Origin: Sulfitobacter sp.
Lineage (GTDB): Bacteria > Pseudomonadota > Alphaproteobacteria > Rhodobacterales > Rhodobacteraceae
Direction of reading: 5' to 3'
NCBI GenBank assembly: GCA_029252045.1
Contig: JAQXCD010000027.1
Span: 1-59,841 of the forward strand
DNA: 59,841 bases
The position numbers and the translations under genes are program-made. Shown here in pieces: positions 27,489-36,929 of the stretch; position 1 is the stretch's first letter; each line of letters begins with the position of its first letter. Below the pieces are notes generated by a model. It saw only the letters and a program-made list of their open reading frames with translations. It did not search any database and was not told where the DNA came from.

Positions 27489-28403
27489 ATGAAGCTGACC
27501 AAAATATGTGACGGGCTGGATTTTCCCGAAGGACCCGTGGCGATGGCTGACGGCACAATCATTCTGGTAGAGATCCGCCGCCAGACCCTGTCACGGGTAC
27601 ACCCGGATGGCCGGATTGAGGTGATTGCGCATCTGGGCGGTGGCCCAAACGGTACCGCCGTAGGGCCGGACGGGATGATTTATGTCTGCAACAATGGTGG
27701 GTTTGTCTGGACGCAGGGCGACGGCATCACGCGGCCCATCGGGACACCGGACGACTATATCAGCGGCTCCATCCAGCGGGTCGACCCCGCGACAGGGGCC
27801 TTCGAGACAATCTATGACAGCTGCAATGGCCACCCGCTGCGTGGCCCTAATGACATCGTGTTTGATGCTGAAGGCGGGTTCTATTTTACCGATCTGGGCA
27901 AATCGACGCCCGAGTATGTGCACCACGGCGCGTTCTATTACGCCAAGGCAGACGGCAGCCACATCACCCGTGTACATGCACCTATGATCACCCCCAACGG
28001 CATAGGCCTATCACCGGACAACAAGACCGTCCACGTGGCCGAAACGCGAACCGGACGCGTCTGGAGCTATGACCTCACGGATCCGGGCCAGATCGCGCCG
28101 CAGCCCTTTGACATGCCCGGAAGGCTGGTCGCAACCTTACCGGATTACCAACTGCTGGACAGTCTGGCCGTTCAGGAAGACGGCGCGATTTGCGTAGCCA
28201 CCCTGATGCGCGGTGGGATCAGCGTGGTGCCACTGGATGGCGGCCCCGTGGAATTCATCGCCGTTGAGGGTGACCCCTATATCACCAACATCTGTTTCGG
28301 CGGCGCAGATATGCGTGACGCCTGGATCACCGCGTCGGGCACCGGATGCCTCTATCACGCCCGCTGGCCCACTGCAGGCCTGCGATTGAATTACAACGGC
28401 TAG
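27489..28403 (+). CDS. SMP-30/gluconolactonase-like protein
   Basis: 304 residues of the six-bladed beta-propeller lactonase family. The metal ligands expected for the family appear at the start (LDFPEGP, Glu) and in LRGPNDIVFDAEGGFYFTD (Asn) and GLSPDNKTVHVAET (Asp). It likely hydrolyses a sugar or other lactone in the cytoplasm; no signal peptide is seen. ATG 27489 follows GGGAGATTGAAC. It ends in a 4-bp overlap (CTAG region) with the convergent tex gene. Confidence 0.87.
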   Translation: MKLTKICDGLDFPEGPVAMADGTIILVEIRRQTLSRVHPDGRIEVIAHLGGGPNGTAVGPDGMIYVCNNGGFVWTQGDGITRPIGTPDDYISGSIQRVDPATGAFETIYDSCNGHPLRGPNDIVFDAEGGFYFTDLGKSTPEYVHHGAFYYAKADGSHITRVHAPMITPNGIGLSPDNKTVHVAETRTGRVWSYDLTDPGQIAPQPFDMPGRLVATLPDYQLLDSLAVQEDGAICVATLMRGGISVVPLDGGPVEFIAVEGDPYITNICFGGADMRDAWITASGTGCLYHARWPTAGLRLNYNG

Positions 28404-30718
28404 TCCTTGGACGACCGCTTGAACGCGTCTGCCAGCGCAGAGCCGAACGCGCCCTGACTGGTGGCCGCAGGGGGCGATGCTTTGGCGGGTTTTGGCGAAC
28501 GCGCCTGTTTGGGTTTTTCGGCTTGGGGGCCACGCGGTGCGACATCCCCGCCATTGTCCTTGCGCATGGTCAACCCGATGCGTTTGCGCGGCACATCCAC
28601 TTCCGTCACACGCACGCGGACGACATCGCCCGCCTTCACAATCTCATGCGGGTCTTTTACAAAGCGATCGGCCAGCTGGCTCACATGCACCAAGCCATCC
28701 TGATGCACGCCAATATCCACGAACGCGCCAAAGGCTGCAACGTTGGTCACGGTACCTTCAAGCGACATGCCCGCCTTGAGGTCTGTGATGCTATCAACAC
28801 CTTCGGCAAAAGTGGCGGTTTTGAATTCGGGGCGTGGGTCACGGCCGGGTTTTTCCAGCTCTGACAGGATATCGCGGACGGTGGGAAAGCCGAACTTATC
28901 ATCGACAAACTGCTCAGCGCTCAATCCCGCCAGCGCGCTGCTATCGCCCATAATCGCGCGGATATCACGGCCACAGGCCTGCACAATTTTGCGCGCCACA
29001 CCGTAGGCCTCGGGGTGGACAGAGGAGGCGTCCAGCGGCTCTGTCCCGCCTGTGATCCGTAGAAAACCCGCTGCCTGTTCAAAGGCCTTCGGCCCGACAC
29101 CTGCGACCTTCAGCAATGCCTTGCGGCTGGCAAAGGGCCCATTGGCATCACGGTGGCTGACAATAGCCTGTGCCAGCGACGGGCCAAGCCCCGCGATATG
29201 CGACAGCAACGGCGCGGAGGCCATATTGAGGTTCACGCCCACCGCGTTCACCGCGTCCTCGACCACAGCAGCAAGCGACTGCGCCAGACGGCGCTGGTCT
29301 ACATCGTGCTGGTACTGACCTACGCCGATGGCTTTGGGTTCAATCTTGACCAGTTCGGCCAGCGGGTCTTGCAAACGACGAGCAATCGACACCGCACCAC
29401 GAATGGACACATCCACATAGGGGAACTCAAGCGAGGCAAGCTCGGACGCGGAATAGACAGAGGCGCCCGCCTCGGAGACGATCACGGGTGTGGGGCGCGG
29501 GCTGCCTGCGGGCAGCAGCTTGATCACATCCGCCACCAGCTTTTCGGATTCTCGGCTGGCGGTGCCGTTGCCGATGGCGATAAGCGCGATGTTGTGTTTC
29601 CGGATCATGCCGATCAGCGTATCTGTCGCACCGCGCACATCCATCCGTGGCTGGAAGGGGTAAATCGTAGCGGTGTCCAGCAGCTTGCCTGTCTGATCCA
29701 CCACCGCAATCTTGCAGCCTGTGCGAATGCCCGGATCAAGGCCCAACGTGGCGCGCGGACCTGCGGGAGCAGCCAGCAGCAAATCACGCATGTTGCGGGC
29801 AAACACCTCAATCGCGGCATCATGAGCGCGGCGACGCAACTCGGTCATCAGGTCCACAAACATCGACAGGCTCAGCTTGATATTCCACGCCCAGCGCGCA
29901 GCATCTTGCAGCCAGACATCGCCTGCACCACTGCCCTGAATGCCGATTTCAGCGGCGACCATACCGATCACACGGGGGAGGCCCGCCTCTGCCTCAGGCG
30001 CGATATCGATGGTCACGATTTCTTCTTTCGACGCACGCAGGATGGCCAGTGCGCGGTGGGAGGGGATGGCTGACCACTTCTCGGTATGATCAAAGTAATC
30101 AGAGAATTTGGGCCCCTCCGCCTCTTTGCCCTTGATCACACGCGCGGTGATCACCGCCTCGCGCTGCATCACATCGCGCAGACGGCCCAGCAGGCTTGCA
30201 TTCTCGCCCAGCTCTTCGACCAAAATGTCGCGCGCGCCAGTCAGCGCGTCTTTGGGTGTAGCGACCGTTTCTGTGATATAGGCCTCGGCGAGTTTGACCG
30301 GTTCGGCATTGCGGTTAGAGAGGATGGCGCGCAGCAGCGGCTCCAACCCGTTTTCGCGCGCAATCATCGCTTTGGTCCGGCGTTTGGGCTTGAACGGCAG
30401 GTAGAGGTCTTCCAGCACAGATTTTGTATCAGCGCGTGCAATCGACAGCGCCAGCGTATCGGTCAGCTTACCCTGCGAGGTGATCTCGGACAGAATGCTC
30501 GCACGGCGTTTCTCCAAATCGCGCAGATATTCCAGCCGCTCGGCCAGCTTGCGCAGCTGAGTGTCGTCCAGCCCACCTGTCGCCTCTTTGCGGTAGCGCG
30601 CCACAAAAGGGACCGTATCACCACCGTCCAGCAGGGCCACAGCGGCAGCCACCTGTTCGGCGCGGGCGTCGATATCAGTGGCGATGGTACGGGCAATACG
30701 GTCTGCAATGGCGGTCAT
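28400..30718 (-). CDS. tex: Tex-family RNA-binding transcriptional accessory protein
   Basis: 772 residues with the usual Tex order: N-terminal helical domain (GGDTVPFVARYRKEATGG), YqgF-like nuclease-fold domain (LGLDPGIRTGCKIAVVDQ), helix-hairpin-helix repeats (HIAGLGPSLAQAIVSHRD; LKVAGVGPKAFEQAAGFL) and a C-terminal S1 RNA-binding domain (GMSLEGTVTNVAAFGAFVD), then a basic, alanine/proline-rich tail. It is a conserved cytoplasmic protein linked to transcription and RNA metabolism. ATG 30718 is chosen; the longer reading has no family match and overlaps the icd terminator region. Confidence 0.95.
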   Translation of the reverse strand: MTAIADRIARTIATDIDARAEQVAAAVALLDGGDTVPFVARYRKEATGGLDDTQLRKLAERLEYLRDLEKRRASILSEITSQGKLTDTLALSIARADTKSVLEDLYLPFKPKRRTKAMIARENGLEPLLRAILSNRNAEPVKLAEAYITETVATPKDALTGARDILVEELGENASLLGRLRDVMQREAVITARVIKGKEAEGPKFSDYFDHTEKWSAIPSHRALAILRASKEEIVTIDIAPEAEAGLPRVIGMVAAEIGIQGSGAGDVWLQDAARWAWNIKLSLSMFVDLMTELRRRAHDAAIEVFARNMRDLLLAAPAGPRATLGLDPGIRTGCKIAVVDQTGKLLDTATIYPFQPRMDVRGATDTLIGMIRKHNIALIAIGNGTASRESEKLVADVIKLLPAGSPRPTPVIVSEAGASVYSASELASLEFPYVDVSIRGAVSIARRLQDPLAELVKIEPKAIGVGQYQHDVDQRRLAQSLAAVVEDAVNAVGVNLNMASAPLLSHIAGLGPSLAQAIVSHRDANGPFASRKALLKVAGVGPKAFEQAAGFLRITGGTEPLDASSVHPEAYGVARKIVQACGRDIRAIMGDSSALAGLSAEQFVDDKFGFPTVRDILSELEKPGRDPRPEFKTATFAEGVDSITDLKAGMSLEGTVTNVAAFGAFVDIGVHQDGLVHVSQLADRFVKDPHEIVKAGDVVRVRVTEVDVPRKRIGLTMRKDNGGDVAPRGPQAEKPKQARSPKPAKASPPAATSQGAFGSALADAFKRSSKD

Positions 30719-30787
30719 GTTGGCATCCTTCGAATGGGTCAGAGTGCCGTGATACCGCCGCCATCCCCCCACGCCAAGGCGCAAACG

Positions 30788-30827
30788 AAAAAGGCCGCGC
30801 CCTCCGGTAGGAATGCGCGGCCTTTTG
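30788..30827 (-). terminator. Rho-independent terminator of icd
   Basis: AAAAGGCCGCGC (30789-30800) pairs perfectly with GCGCGGCCTTTT (30815-30826) around a 14-base loop. On the minus strand the stem is followed by TTTTTCGTTT. It lies 18 bases after the icd stop codon and ahead of tex. Confidence 0.85.
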
Positions 30828-30843
30828 CTGTTACTTCAGCGGA

Positions 30844-33033
30844 TTAGCCGATGATGCTGTTAAGCGTCGCCGAAGGGCGCATCACAGCAGTGGTCTTGGC
30901 TGCATCTGTGTGGAAATACCCGCCCAGATCAGCGGCTGGGCCTTGGACCGCCGCCAGTTCGGACAGGATTACCGCTTCGCTTGCGGCAAGCGCCGCTGCG
31001 ATAGGTGCAAAATGCGCTCCCAGATCAGCGTCGGAGTTTTGTGTCGCCAGTGCCTCGGCCCAGTAGCGTGCAAACCAGTAGTGGCTAGCGCGGTTGTCCG
31101 GCTCACCTACTTTGCGCGAAGGCGAACGGTCATGGTCCAGAATGCCTTGGGTCGCCGCATCAACGGCTTGGCCCAGCACGCGGGCTTTCTCGTTGCCTTT
31201 GGCATCGGCAAGGAACGTCAGGCTTTCGCCCAGCGCGCAGAATTCGCCCAGACTGTCCCAACGCAGATGGTTTTCTTCAACCAGCTGCTGAACGTGCTTC
31301 GGCGCAGAACCACCGGCACCCGTCTCGAACAGACCGCCGCCGTTCATCAATTTGACGATGGACAGCATCTTGGCAGAGGTCGCCAGTTCAAGGATCGGGA
31401 ACAGATCGGTCAGGTAGTCGCGCAGCACGTTGCCAGTGATGGCAATTGTGTTCTGGCCCTTGGTGATCGTCTCCAACGAGGCGCGGGTGGCTTCGCGCGG
31501 TGCCATGATCTCGAACTTGTCAGCAACACCTTTGGCTTCAAGGATCGGCTTCACATAAGCGATCAGCTCGGCGTCGTGGGCGCGCGCGGCGTCCAGCCAG
31601 AAAATCGCGCGGCAGCCTTCCGCCTTCTGACGGGCGATGGCAAGGTTCACCCAGTCTTCAATGGGCGCCTTGCGCGCGGAGGCGGAACGCCAGATGTCGC
31701 CCGCTTCCACTTTCATCTCGCTCAACACGGTGCCATCGCTGAGGATCATCTTGACGGTACCCGCCTCGGCAATCTCGAATGTGGTGGGGTGGCTGCCGTA
31801 TTCCTCGGCTTTCTGCGCCATCAGGCCCACGTTTTGCACGGTGCCTGCGGTAGCAGGGTTCAGCTTGCCGTTTTCTTTGAAGAACTTGATGCTCTCGTCA
31901 TAGACGGGGGCATAGGAGTTGTCGGGGATCACGCAGTTTGCGTCATGCTCTTTGTTGTCCGGTCCCCAGCCTTTGCCGCCAGCGCGGATAAGCGCGGGCA
32001 TAGAGGCGTCGATGATCACGTCGGAGGAGACGTGCAGGTTGGTGATGCCTTTATCGGAGTCGACCATATACATCAGTGGACGGGACGCCATGCAGGCATC
32101 GATATCAGCCATGATGGCAGCGTTGTCTTTGACGCGGGTCAGCAGATCACCCAGACCCGAGTTCGGGTTAACGCCAAGTGCGGCCATCGCATCACCGTGC
32201 TTGTCGAATACAGGAGCAAGGAAGGCGCGAACAGCGTGGCCGAAGATAATCGGGTCTGAGACCTTCATCATCGTAGCCTTCATGTGCAGCGAGAACAGGG
32301 TGCCCTCCGCTTTGGTCTTCTCGATCTCGGAGGCAAGGAAGTCCTTGAGGGCAGCGGCGCTCATGAAAGTTGCGTCAACCACAGTGCCTGCGGGATAGGT
32401 CAGACCGTCTTTCAGAACAGTCTCGCCATTGGCTGTTTCCAGAACAATCTTGGCTGTGGCTTCTTTCGCAAGCGTTGTCGAAACTTCGTTGGAGAAGAAA
32501 TCCCCCCCCGACATGGCGGAGACATGCGTTTTGCTGTCGGCCTTCCATTCGCCCATGCGGTGCGGGTTTTTCTGGGCAAAGCTTTTCACTGCCTTGGCAG
32601 CACGGCGGTCCGAGTTACCTTCCCGCAGAACAGGGTTCACAGCGGAGCCCTTGATGCCGTCATACTTCGCACGGATTTCTTTTTCTGCATCCGTTGCTGG
32701 CGCTTCTGGATAATCCGGCAGCGCAAAGCCCTGCGATTGCAGTTCTTTGATCGCACCCACCAGCTGCGGCACGGAGGCGGAGATATTCGGCAGCTTGATC
32801 ACGTTGGCATCTGCGGATTTGACCAATTGCCCCAGCTCGGCCAGATCGTCGGTGCGGCGCTGGTCTTCTTTCAGATGCTCCGGGAAGGTTGCCAGAATGC
32901 GGCCAGCAAGGCTGATATCCTTGGTGCCCACGGACACGCCAGCGGCAGCGGCAAACTTCTGGATGATTGGCAGGAAAGACGCGGACGCCAGTTCCGGTGC
33001 TTCGTCAACTTTGGTGTAAATGATATCGGACAT
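30844..33033 (-). CDS. icd: NADP-dependent isocitrate dehydrogenase, monomeric type
   Basis: 729 residues, the size of the monomeric class (about 740) rather than the 420-residue dimeric class. Recognisable stretches are [19 protein letters not shown] at the N-terminus, SMSGG-type substrate-site residues in [14 protein letters not shown], and [19 protein letters not shown] near the NADP site. It oxidatively decarboxylates isocitrate in the TCA cycle. It is transcribed alone, with its own terminator and a 200-bp upstream region containing a short dyad. Confidence 0.95.
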   Translation of the reverse strand: MSDIIYTKVDEAPELASASFLPIIQKFAAAAGVSVGTKDISLAGRILATFPEHLKEDQRRTDDLAELGQLVKSADANVIKLPNISASVPQLVGAIKELQSQGFALPDYPEAPATDAEKEIRAKYDGIKGSAVNPVLREGNSDRRAAKAVKSFAQKNPHRMGEWKADSKTHVSAMSGGDFFSNEVSTTLAKEATAKIVLETANGETVLKDGLTYPAGTVVDATFMSAAALKDFLASEIEKTKAEGTLFSLHMKATMMKVSDPIIFGHAVRAFLAPVFDKHGDAMAALGVNPNSGLGDLLTRVKDNAAIMADIDACMASRPLMYMVDSDKGITNLHVSSDVIIDASMPALIRAGGKGWGPDNKEHDANCVIPDNSYAPVYDESIKFFKENGKLNPATAGTVQNVGLMAQKAEEYGSHPTTFEIAEAGTVKMILSDGTVLSEMKVEAGDIWRSASARKAPIEDWVNLAIARQKAEGCRAIFWLDAARAHDAELIAYVKPILEAKGVADKFEIMAPREATRASLETITKGQNTIAITGNVLRDYLTDLFPILELATSAKMLSIVKLMNGGGLFETGAGGSAPKHVQQLVEENHLRWDSLGEFCALGESLTFLADAKGNEKARVLGQAVDAATQGILDHDRSPSRKVGEPDNRASHYWFARYWAEALATQNSDADLGAHFAPIAAALAASEAVILSELAAVQGPAADLGGYFHTDAAKTTAVMRPSATLNSIIG

Positions 33034-33098
33034 GAGAAACCCCTTGTGTGCTGTTTGGCCACCTCATAGCGGATGCAAAGGCATGCGTCGACTGTATA

Positions 33099-33111
33099 CC
33101 GTAGTATACGG
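33099..33111. promoter_or_regulatory. Short dyad upstream of icd
   Basis: CCGTA-GTA-TACGG is a perfect inverted repeat, and it overlaps two GTATAC hexamers (33094-33099 and 33104-33109). It lies 66 bp upstream of the icd start. It could be an operator or part of the promoter; no regulator can be named. Confidence 0.3.
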
Positions 33112-33185
33112 AGTGGGATTTCGACTTTATTCGGCATATATGCGCTGAATTTTATCCGACTGAGTTCAAAACGACGGACAAACGT

Positions 33186-33215
33186 ATAGAGCCGCCGAAA
33201 AACCGGCAGCTCTAT
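33186..33215 (-). terminator. Terminator-like hairpin after the Hint protein gene
   Basis: ATAGAGC pairs with GCTCTAT and GCCG with CGGC, with one C/A mismatch between and an AAAAAC loop. It lies 31 bases past the stop of the minus-strand gene ending at 33246. The U-run is weak, so termination is likely but not certain. Confidence 0.5.
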
Positions 33216-33245
33216 CGGGTCAGATCAGAGGCACTTCGGTGTCGA

Positions 33246-35576
33246 TCACGGGAGTGCGATCAACATTTTCGCCTCTCTCGCCTTTAGCGAAAGCCGCGCA
33301 GTGCTACCATATGCGCCAAGGTTGCTGCGCAGATCGGGGAACAGCGTGAACAGCTCCTCGCGGGCTTTGGCAGCAAGCGCATCCACACCAAACGCACCGG
33401 GGTGGAAGCTCTCGGCGGGAATGCCGTTGGCAAAGATGATCTCGTGCTGCTCGAACATGATGTGCACATAGGTGACTTCGTCCTGCTCAATCCGTGTGAC
33501 GTCCTTGCCGTCCAGCAGATGGATGGCAGGCACAAGCACTTCAGACTGACCGAACAGAAGTTCGGCACGGTAGCCCTTGATCAGCATCCGGTGCTGCGGG
33601 GAAACTGTCAGATCATCCATCGCACCCGGCCACATGGATTTGGCGAAATTCACAGGTGCGAAGCGGTCCTTGCCCGGTACTGTTGTCTTGCCGATCCAGC
33701 CGATATTCTGGATGCCGTTGTCCTGTGTCAGAACCGGATCACCCACACGCAGGTCTTCGATATTGCGCAGGCCCGTCGGTGTCGCGATCAACGTACCCGG
33801 AACGAAACAGATGATGTTTTCGATGTTGGTAAAGTTGACAACTGTCCCGTCCAAAAGCGTGACGGTACCCGTCAGGCCACCGTTTGCATCATCCGGGTCC
33901 GTGATCACCAGCGTGCTACGATCAGCAATACCGTTCAGGTTCAGCGTGTCGCCGTTGGTCTCGCCGCCTTCACCGCCGTTGATGGTGATTGTACCGGCAC
34001 CTGCCTCGCCCAAATCGGTAAGGTTAAAGGTGTCGTCGCCATCTCCGCCAGAGACTGTGTCGCCCTGAGCAGCTTGGATTACATCATCGCCCGTGCCACC
34101 GGTGATGCTATCAGCACCCTGACCGCCAGTGATGGTGTCATTGCCCGTGCCGCCGTTAACTGTATCGTCACCGGAGCCGCCAAGGACGCTGTCATCGCCG
34201 CCCATAGCGTTGATGTCGATGCCCGTGGTGGTCACGGTGTCGTTGTTATCGGCCAGCTCGAGACGTTCGATTTCGGAGAAGTCGAGGGTGTTGGCACCAG
34301 TGGTAAGTGTACCTGCCTCGTCGGCGGCAAAGGTAACTGCAACGGGGGCGGTCACAGAGACCGTGTTCAGTTGGATGGTGTTATTACCCGCGCCGCCATT
34401 TACGGTGTCATTGCCCGCGCCTGCGCGAATGGAGTCGTTGTTGGAGCCGTCCAACGCATCATTTGCGTCAACCAGATCACCTTCAGGATCCAGCGTATAG
34501 GCGGCATTAATCAGGTCGGCACCCGCAGTGCCTTCTACAACGTAGTTGAGTGGGGCCGAGGCGACAGTTGTGATCGTCGCAAAACCCGTGTCGGTGTTGC
34601 CGGCGTTATCGGCAATCGTATAGGTGAACGACTGACTGCCCAGATCACTGTCTGTAACAATCGTCAGCGTGTAATCCGCGTTCAGTGTAATTTGCTCACC
34701 CGTGGGGAGCGTAACTGTCTGGCCCACAACAATAGGTGTGCCGTTAATCTCGGTAATCGTCAGGCCGCCGTTTGAGGCGTCAAAATCGTTGGCCAGAATG
34801 TCTACGATTTTGGATGTGTTCGGCTCGATCACGACCTCGTCATCAAACGCCAGCGCAACCGTCTGGACGCTGTCTGCCGCGATCAAAACGTTACTGTCGT
34901 ATGAAGTGTCTCCGCCATCGGCCAACGCGATACGGATTGTGTTAAGCTGGCCGGAGTTTACGGGCGCCTTGATGGACAGAGTCCGGGTCAGGCCATCCAT
35001 TTCCGTATTGTAACCGTCGAGTGTCGAAGGGTTATCGATATAGAGGTTCGATGCGCTGGTGTTGTTGATGGTGTCGATCGAAACAACACCGTTTGGTGCA
35101 GGCGTAAACGGTACATAGACGTTGTTCACCCAGATGCCAAAGGCGTCATTTACGCCACTGTTCACAAAATCCAGATACTCCTCGGAGGAGAAGACAAACT
35201 GCATTGTGATATAGTCGCCGTCCGGCGTGAAGGTGGCTTCAAGCACAACAGCGTCAAAAGTGGTCTGACCTGTAACGCCATCCAACAACAAGTCACCCGC
35301 AGTGCCATTGTTGCCAGATGTACTATCAAGTATGTTGGTATCAGTTGTGCCGCTGGAGTTGGTAAAACTCTCTGCAAGACCCGTAGAAAGAATGATCCCC
35401 GTATCGGCGGGTGCAATCCCCCCCAATATGGCATCAGCACCCGAATATGTCGCGGACGCGCCCACAGCACCTGTCAGCGTCGCAGTCCCGACGACGACAC
35501 TATCACCGAAGATAGGTTGCGCCAGTGCAAGTGCGCTTGCGCTTGTGTCGATCAGCAACTCGGATGCTATTGGCAT
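33246..35576 (-). CDS. Type I secreted RTX-like protein with choice-of-anchor L and Hint domains
   Basis: 776 residues. Residues about 20-240 match the choice-of-anchor L domain (TMQFVFSSEEYLDFVNSG, DAFGIWVNNVYVPF). Residues about 255-345 are a cadherin-like/VCBS-type stretch (DIVDSDLGSQ-like SFTYTIADNAG). Residues about 385-540 hold RTX-type calcium nonapeptides (GGSGDDTVNGGTGNDTITGG). The C-terminal about 190 residues are a Hint domain: block A CFVPGTLIATPTG, block B VSPQHRMLIKG, block F EIIFANGIPAESFHPG. There is no N-terminal signal peptide, consistent with type I secretion. Hint domains can self-cleave; the Cys at the block A start is present. Very acidic, Asp/Asn/Thr-rich composition. 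Role on the cell surface is unknown. Confidence 0.85.
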   Translation of the reverse strand: MPIASELLIDTSASALALAQPIFGDSVVVGTATLTGAVGASATYSGADAILGGIAPADTGIILSTGLAESFTNSSGTTDTNILDSTSGNNGTAGDLLLDGVTGQTTFDAVVLEATFTPDGDYITMQFVFSSEEYLDFVNSGVNDAFGIWVNNVYVPFTPAPNGVVSIDTINNTSASNLYIDNPSTLDGYNTEMDGLTRTLSIKAPVNSGQLNTIRIALADGGDTSYDSNVLIAADSVQTVALAFDDEVVIEPNTSKIVDILANDFDASNGGLTITEINGTPIVVGQTVTLPTGEQITLNADYTLTIVTDSDLGSQSFTYTIADNAGNTDTGFATITTVASAPLNYVVEGTAGADLINAAYTLDPEGDLVDANDALDGSNNDSIRAGAGNDTVNGGAGNNTIQLNTVSVTAPVAVTFAADEAGTLTTGANTLDFSEIERLELADNNDTVTTTGIDINAMGGDDSVLGGSGDDTVNGGTGNDTITGGQGADSITGGTGDDVIQAAQGDTVSGGDGDDTFNLTDLGEAGAGTITINGGEGGETNGDTLNLNGIADRSTLVITDPDDANGGLTGTVTLLDGTVVNFTNIENIICFVPGTLIATPTGLRNIEDLRVGDPVLTQDNGIQNIGWIGKTTVPGKDRFAPVNFAKSMWPGAMDDLTVSPQHRMLIKGYRAELLFGQSEVLVPAIHLLDGKDVTRIEQDEVTYVHIMFEQHEIIFANGIPAESFHPGAFGVDALAAKAREELFTLFPDLRSNLGAYGSTARLSLKAREAKMLIALP

Positions 35577-36179
35577 GGCTTGATTATCCTAAACATATTG
35601 TCCCGCTACATACGGCTTTTCATCTTTACAGTCCGCTTTTCGCAGGAAATTGAGGGGATGCTGGGACGGGTTCGCGTCGAAAATTGGGCAAGCACCAAAT
35701 TTTACGCCCATGCGGATACACGTCAGGGTAGATACAAGGCTGTGAATGTGTCATTTCAAAGGTCACCATGCGGCGGCCTGTGCCCAAATTGAACACAGGA
35801 GCCCGTTTTCTTATCGGACTGACGTGAAGAATCTCTTAACGCACAGAGGAATATCCAATGCGCATTAGACTGCGCAACATTGGCAAGCTGACATTCAGAT
35901 GAACTTTCAGCCCCCCTGACGGGAACCCCCTCACGGAAGTCCGCCCGTTCAACCATCATAAAATCGCAGCAACTTCTCCGGCAAGACCGCAGAAGAATAG
36001 CTTGCTTATCCGTTAGTCTATAAGCTGCAACACGCTTGGTTCCAAAATCAACCGGACATCGCGTCCGGTGCCGGAGCGTTCCAATCCGCATTCATTGCTG
36101 TTGACAAAAAACACGCCACTGGACTACACACCGGACCAGTAGACCAATATGCAATATCAGGCTTTGGGAGGAGTACGGT
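35577..36179. other. 603-bp intergenic region between the Hint gene and the GntR regulator
   Basis: Divergent promoters are expected here. A minus-strand open frame of 111 codons (35756-36091) has no ribosome-binding site or recognisable content, and I do not call it. The last 80 bases hold a sigma-70-like promoter and a dyad (separate entry). Nothing else was recognised. Confidence 0.5.
36101..36140 (+). promoter_or_regulatory. Promoter and candidate operator of the sugar-acid operon
   Basis: TTGACA (36101-36106) and TACACA (36125-36130) with an 18-bp spacer form a sigma-70-like promoter. An inverted repeat ACTGG-N13-CCAGT (36118-36140) covers the -10 element, where a bound repressor would block transcription. 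The adjacent GntR protein is the obvious candidate. A strong ribosome-binding site (GGGAGGAG, 36166-36173) follows before the ATG at 36180. Confidence 0.5.
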
Positions 36180-36929
36180 ATGAACGATTCCATATTCCTC
36201 GCATCCCATAGCCCTGCATTGGAAAAAGTTGCCCATCGCTCGATGAAAGACGTGATCGCGGAGCGTTTCGCGGGGCTGATTGCTTCGGGCATCCTGAGCG
36301 TTGGCGATAGTTTTCCCAGTGAACGCGATCTGGCAGCAACGATGGGCGTGAGCCGTGAAACCATCCGTGGCGCGTTGTTGATCCTATCAACCAAAGGCAT
36401 CGTATCTGTTGTGCAGGGCGCGCGCACGCGGGTTGCCTCGGCGGATGTGGGTGATCTGGGCATGTCGGTTTTGTCGAGCAAACATGTCACGGATTACACA
36501 CTGGACGATGTGCATGAGAGCCGCCTGATGATTGAAGCAAGGGTGGCCGTTCTGGCAGCCAAACGGGTAGAGCCTGCCACGCTGGAGCAACTGGCTGCAC
36601 TGATTGTGGCACAAGAGGGGAGCACGCATGATCCGGTTCGCTTTTTGATCGCTGACCGCGAATTTCATACAACTCTCTACCAATCGTGCGGCAACGCGGT
36701 CCTCTCGGACATTGCAACGACACTATACTCATACCTGCTGGATCACCGGCGCCTCGCCGTAGCCGCACCCGGTGCCATAGCGCAGAGCATCGAGGACCAC
36801 CGCGTGATCCTGTCCGCACTTACGGCAGGCGATGGCGCCGCACTGATGCAGGCCCTAGGCGTCCATGAATGCCGGATTTATGACAGCACCCGCACGCTGA
36901 TAGCCGCGACAACCAAAGGGGAAAAATAA
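36180..36929 (+). CDS. GntR-family regulator (FCD) of the four-carbon sugar-acid operon
   Basis: 249 residues. Residues about 20-85 are the winged helix (SVGDSFPSERDLAATMGVS, then SRETIRGALLILSTKGIV), and residues about 100-235 the FCD ligand domain (LDDVHESRLMIEARVAVLAA, ADREFHTTLYQSCGNAVL). It is the first gene of the operon; its stop overlaps the denD start (TAATG). Likely a repressor relieved by a sugar acid such as threonate or erythronate, acting on the dyad at 36118-36140. Confidence 0.9.
   Translation: MNDSIFLASHSPALEKVAHRSMKDVIAERFAGLIASGILSVGDSFPSERDLAATMGVSRETIRGALLILSTKGIVSVVQGARTRVASADVGDLGMSVLSSKHVTDYTLDDVHESRLMIEARVAVLAAKRVEPATLEQLAALIVAQEGSTHDPVRFLIADREFHTTLYQSCGNAVLSDIATTLYSYLLDHRRLAVAAPGAIAQSIEDHRVILSALTAGDGAALMQALGVHECRIYDSTRTLIAATTKGEK

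Noticed and set aside
30910..32259. A 449-codon open frame on the plus strand
   Set aside because: It is antisense to icd, which is unmistakable on the minus strand.
35756..36091. A 111-codon minus-strand gene in the 603-bp gap
   Set aside because: It has no ribosome-binding site and no recognisable content, and a promoter-like region overlaps it.
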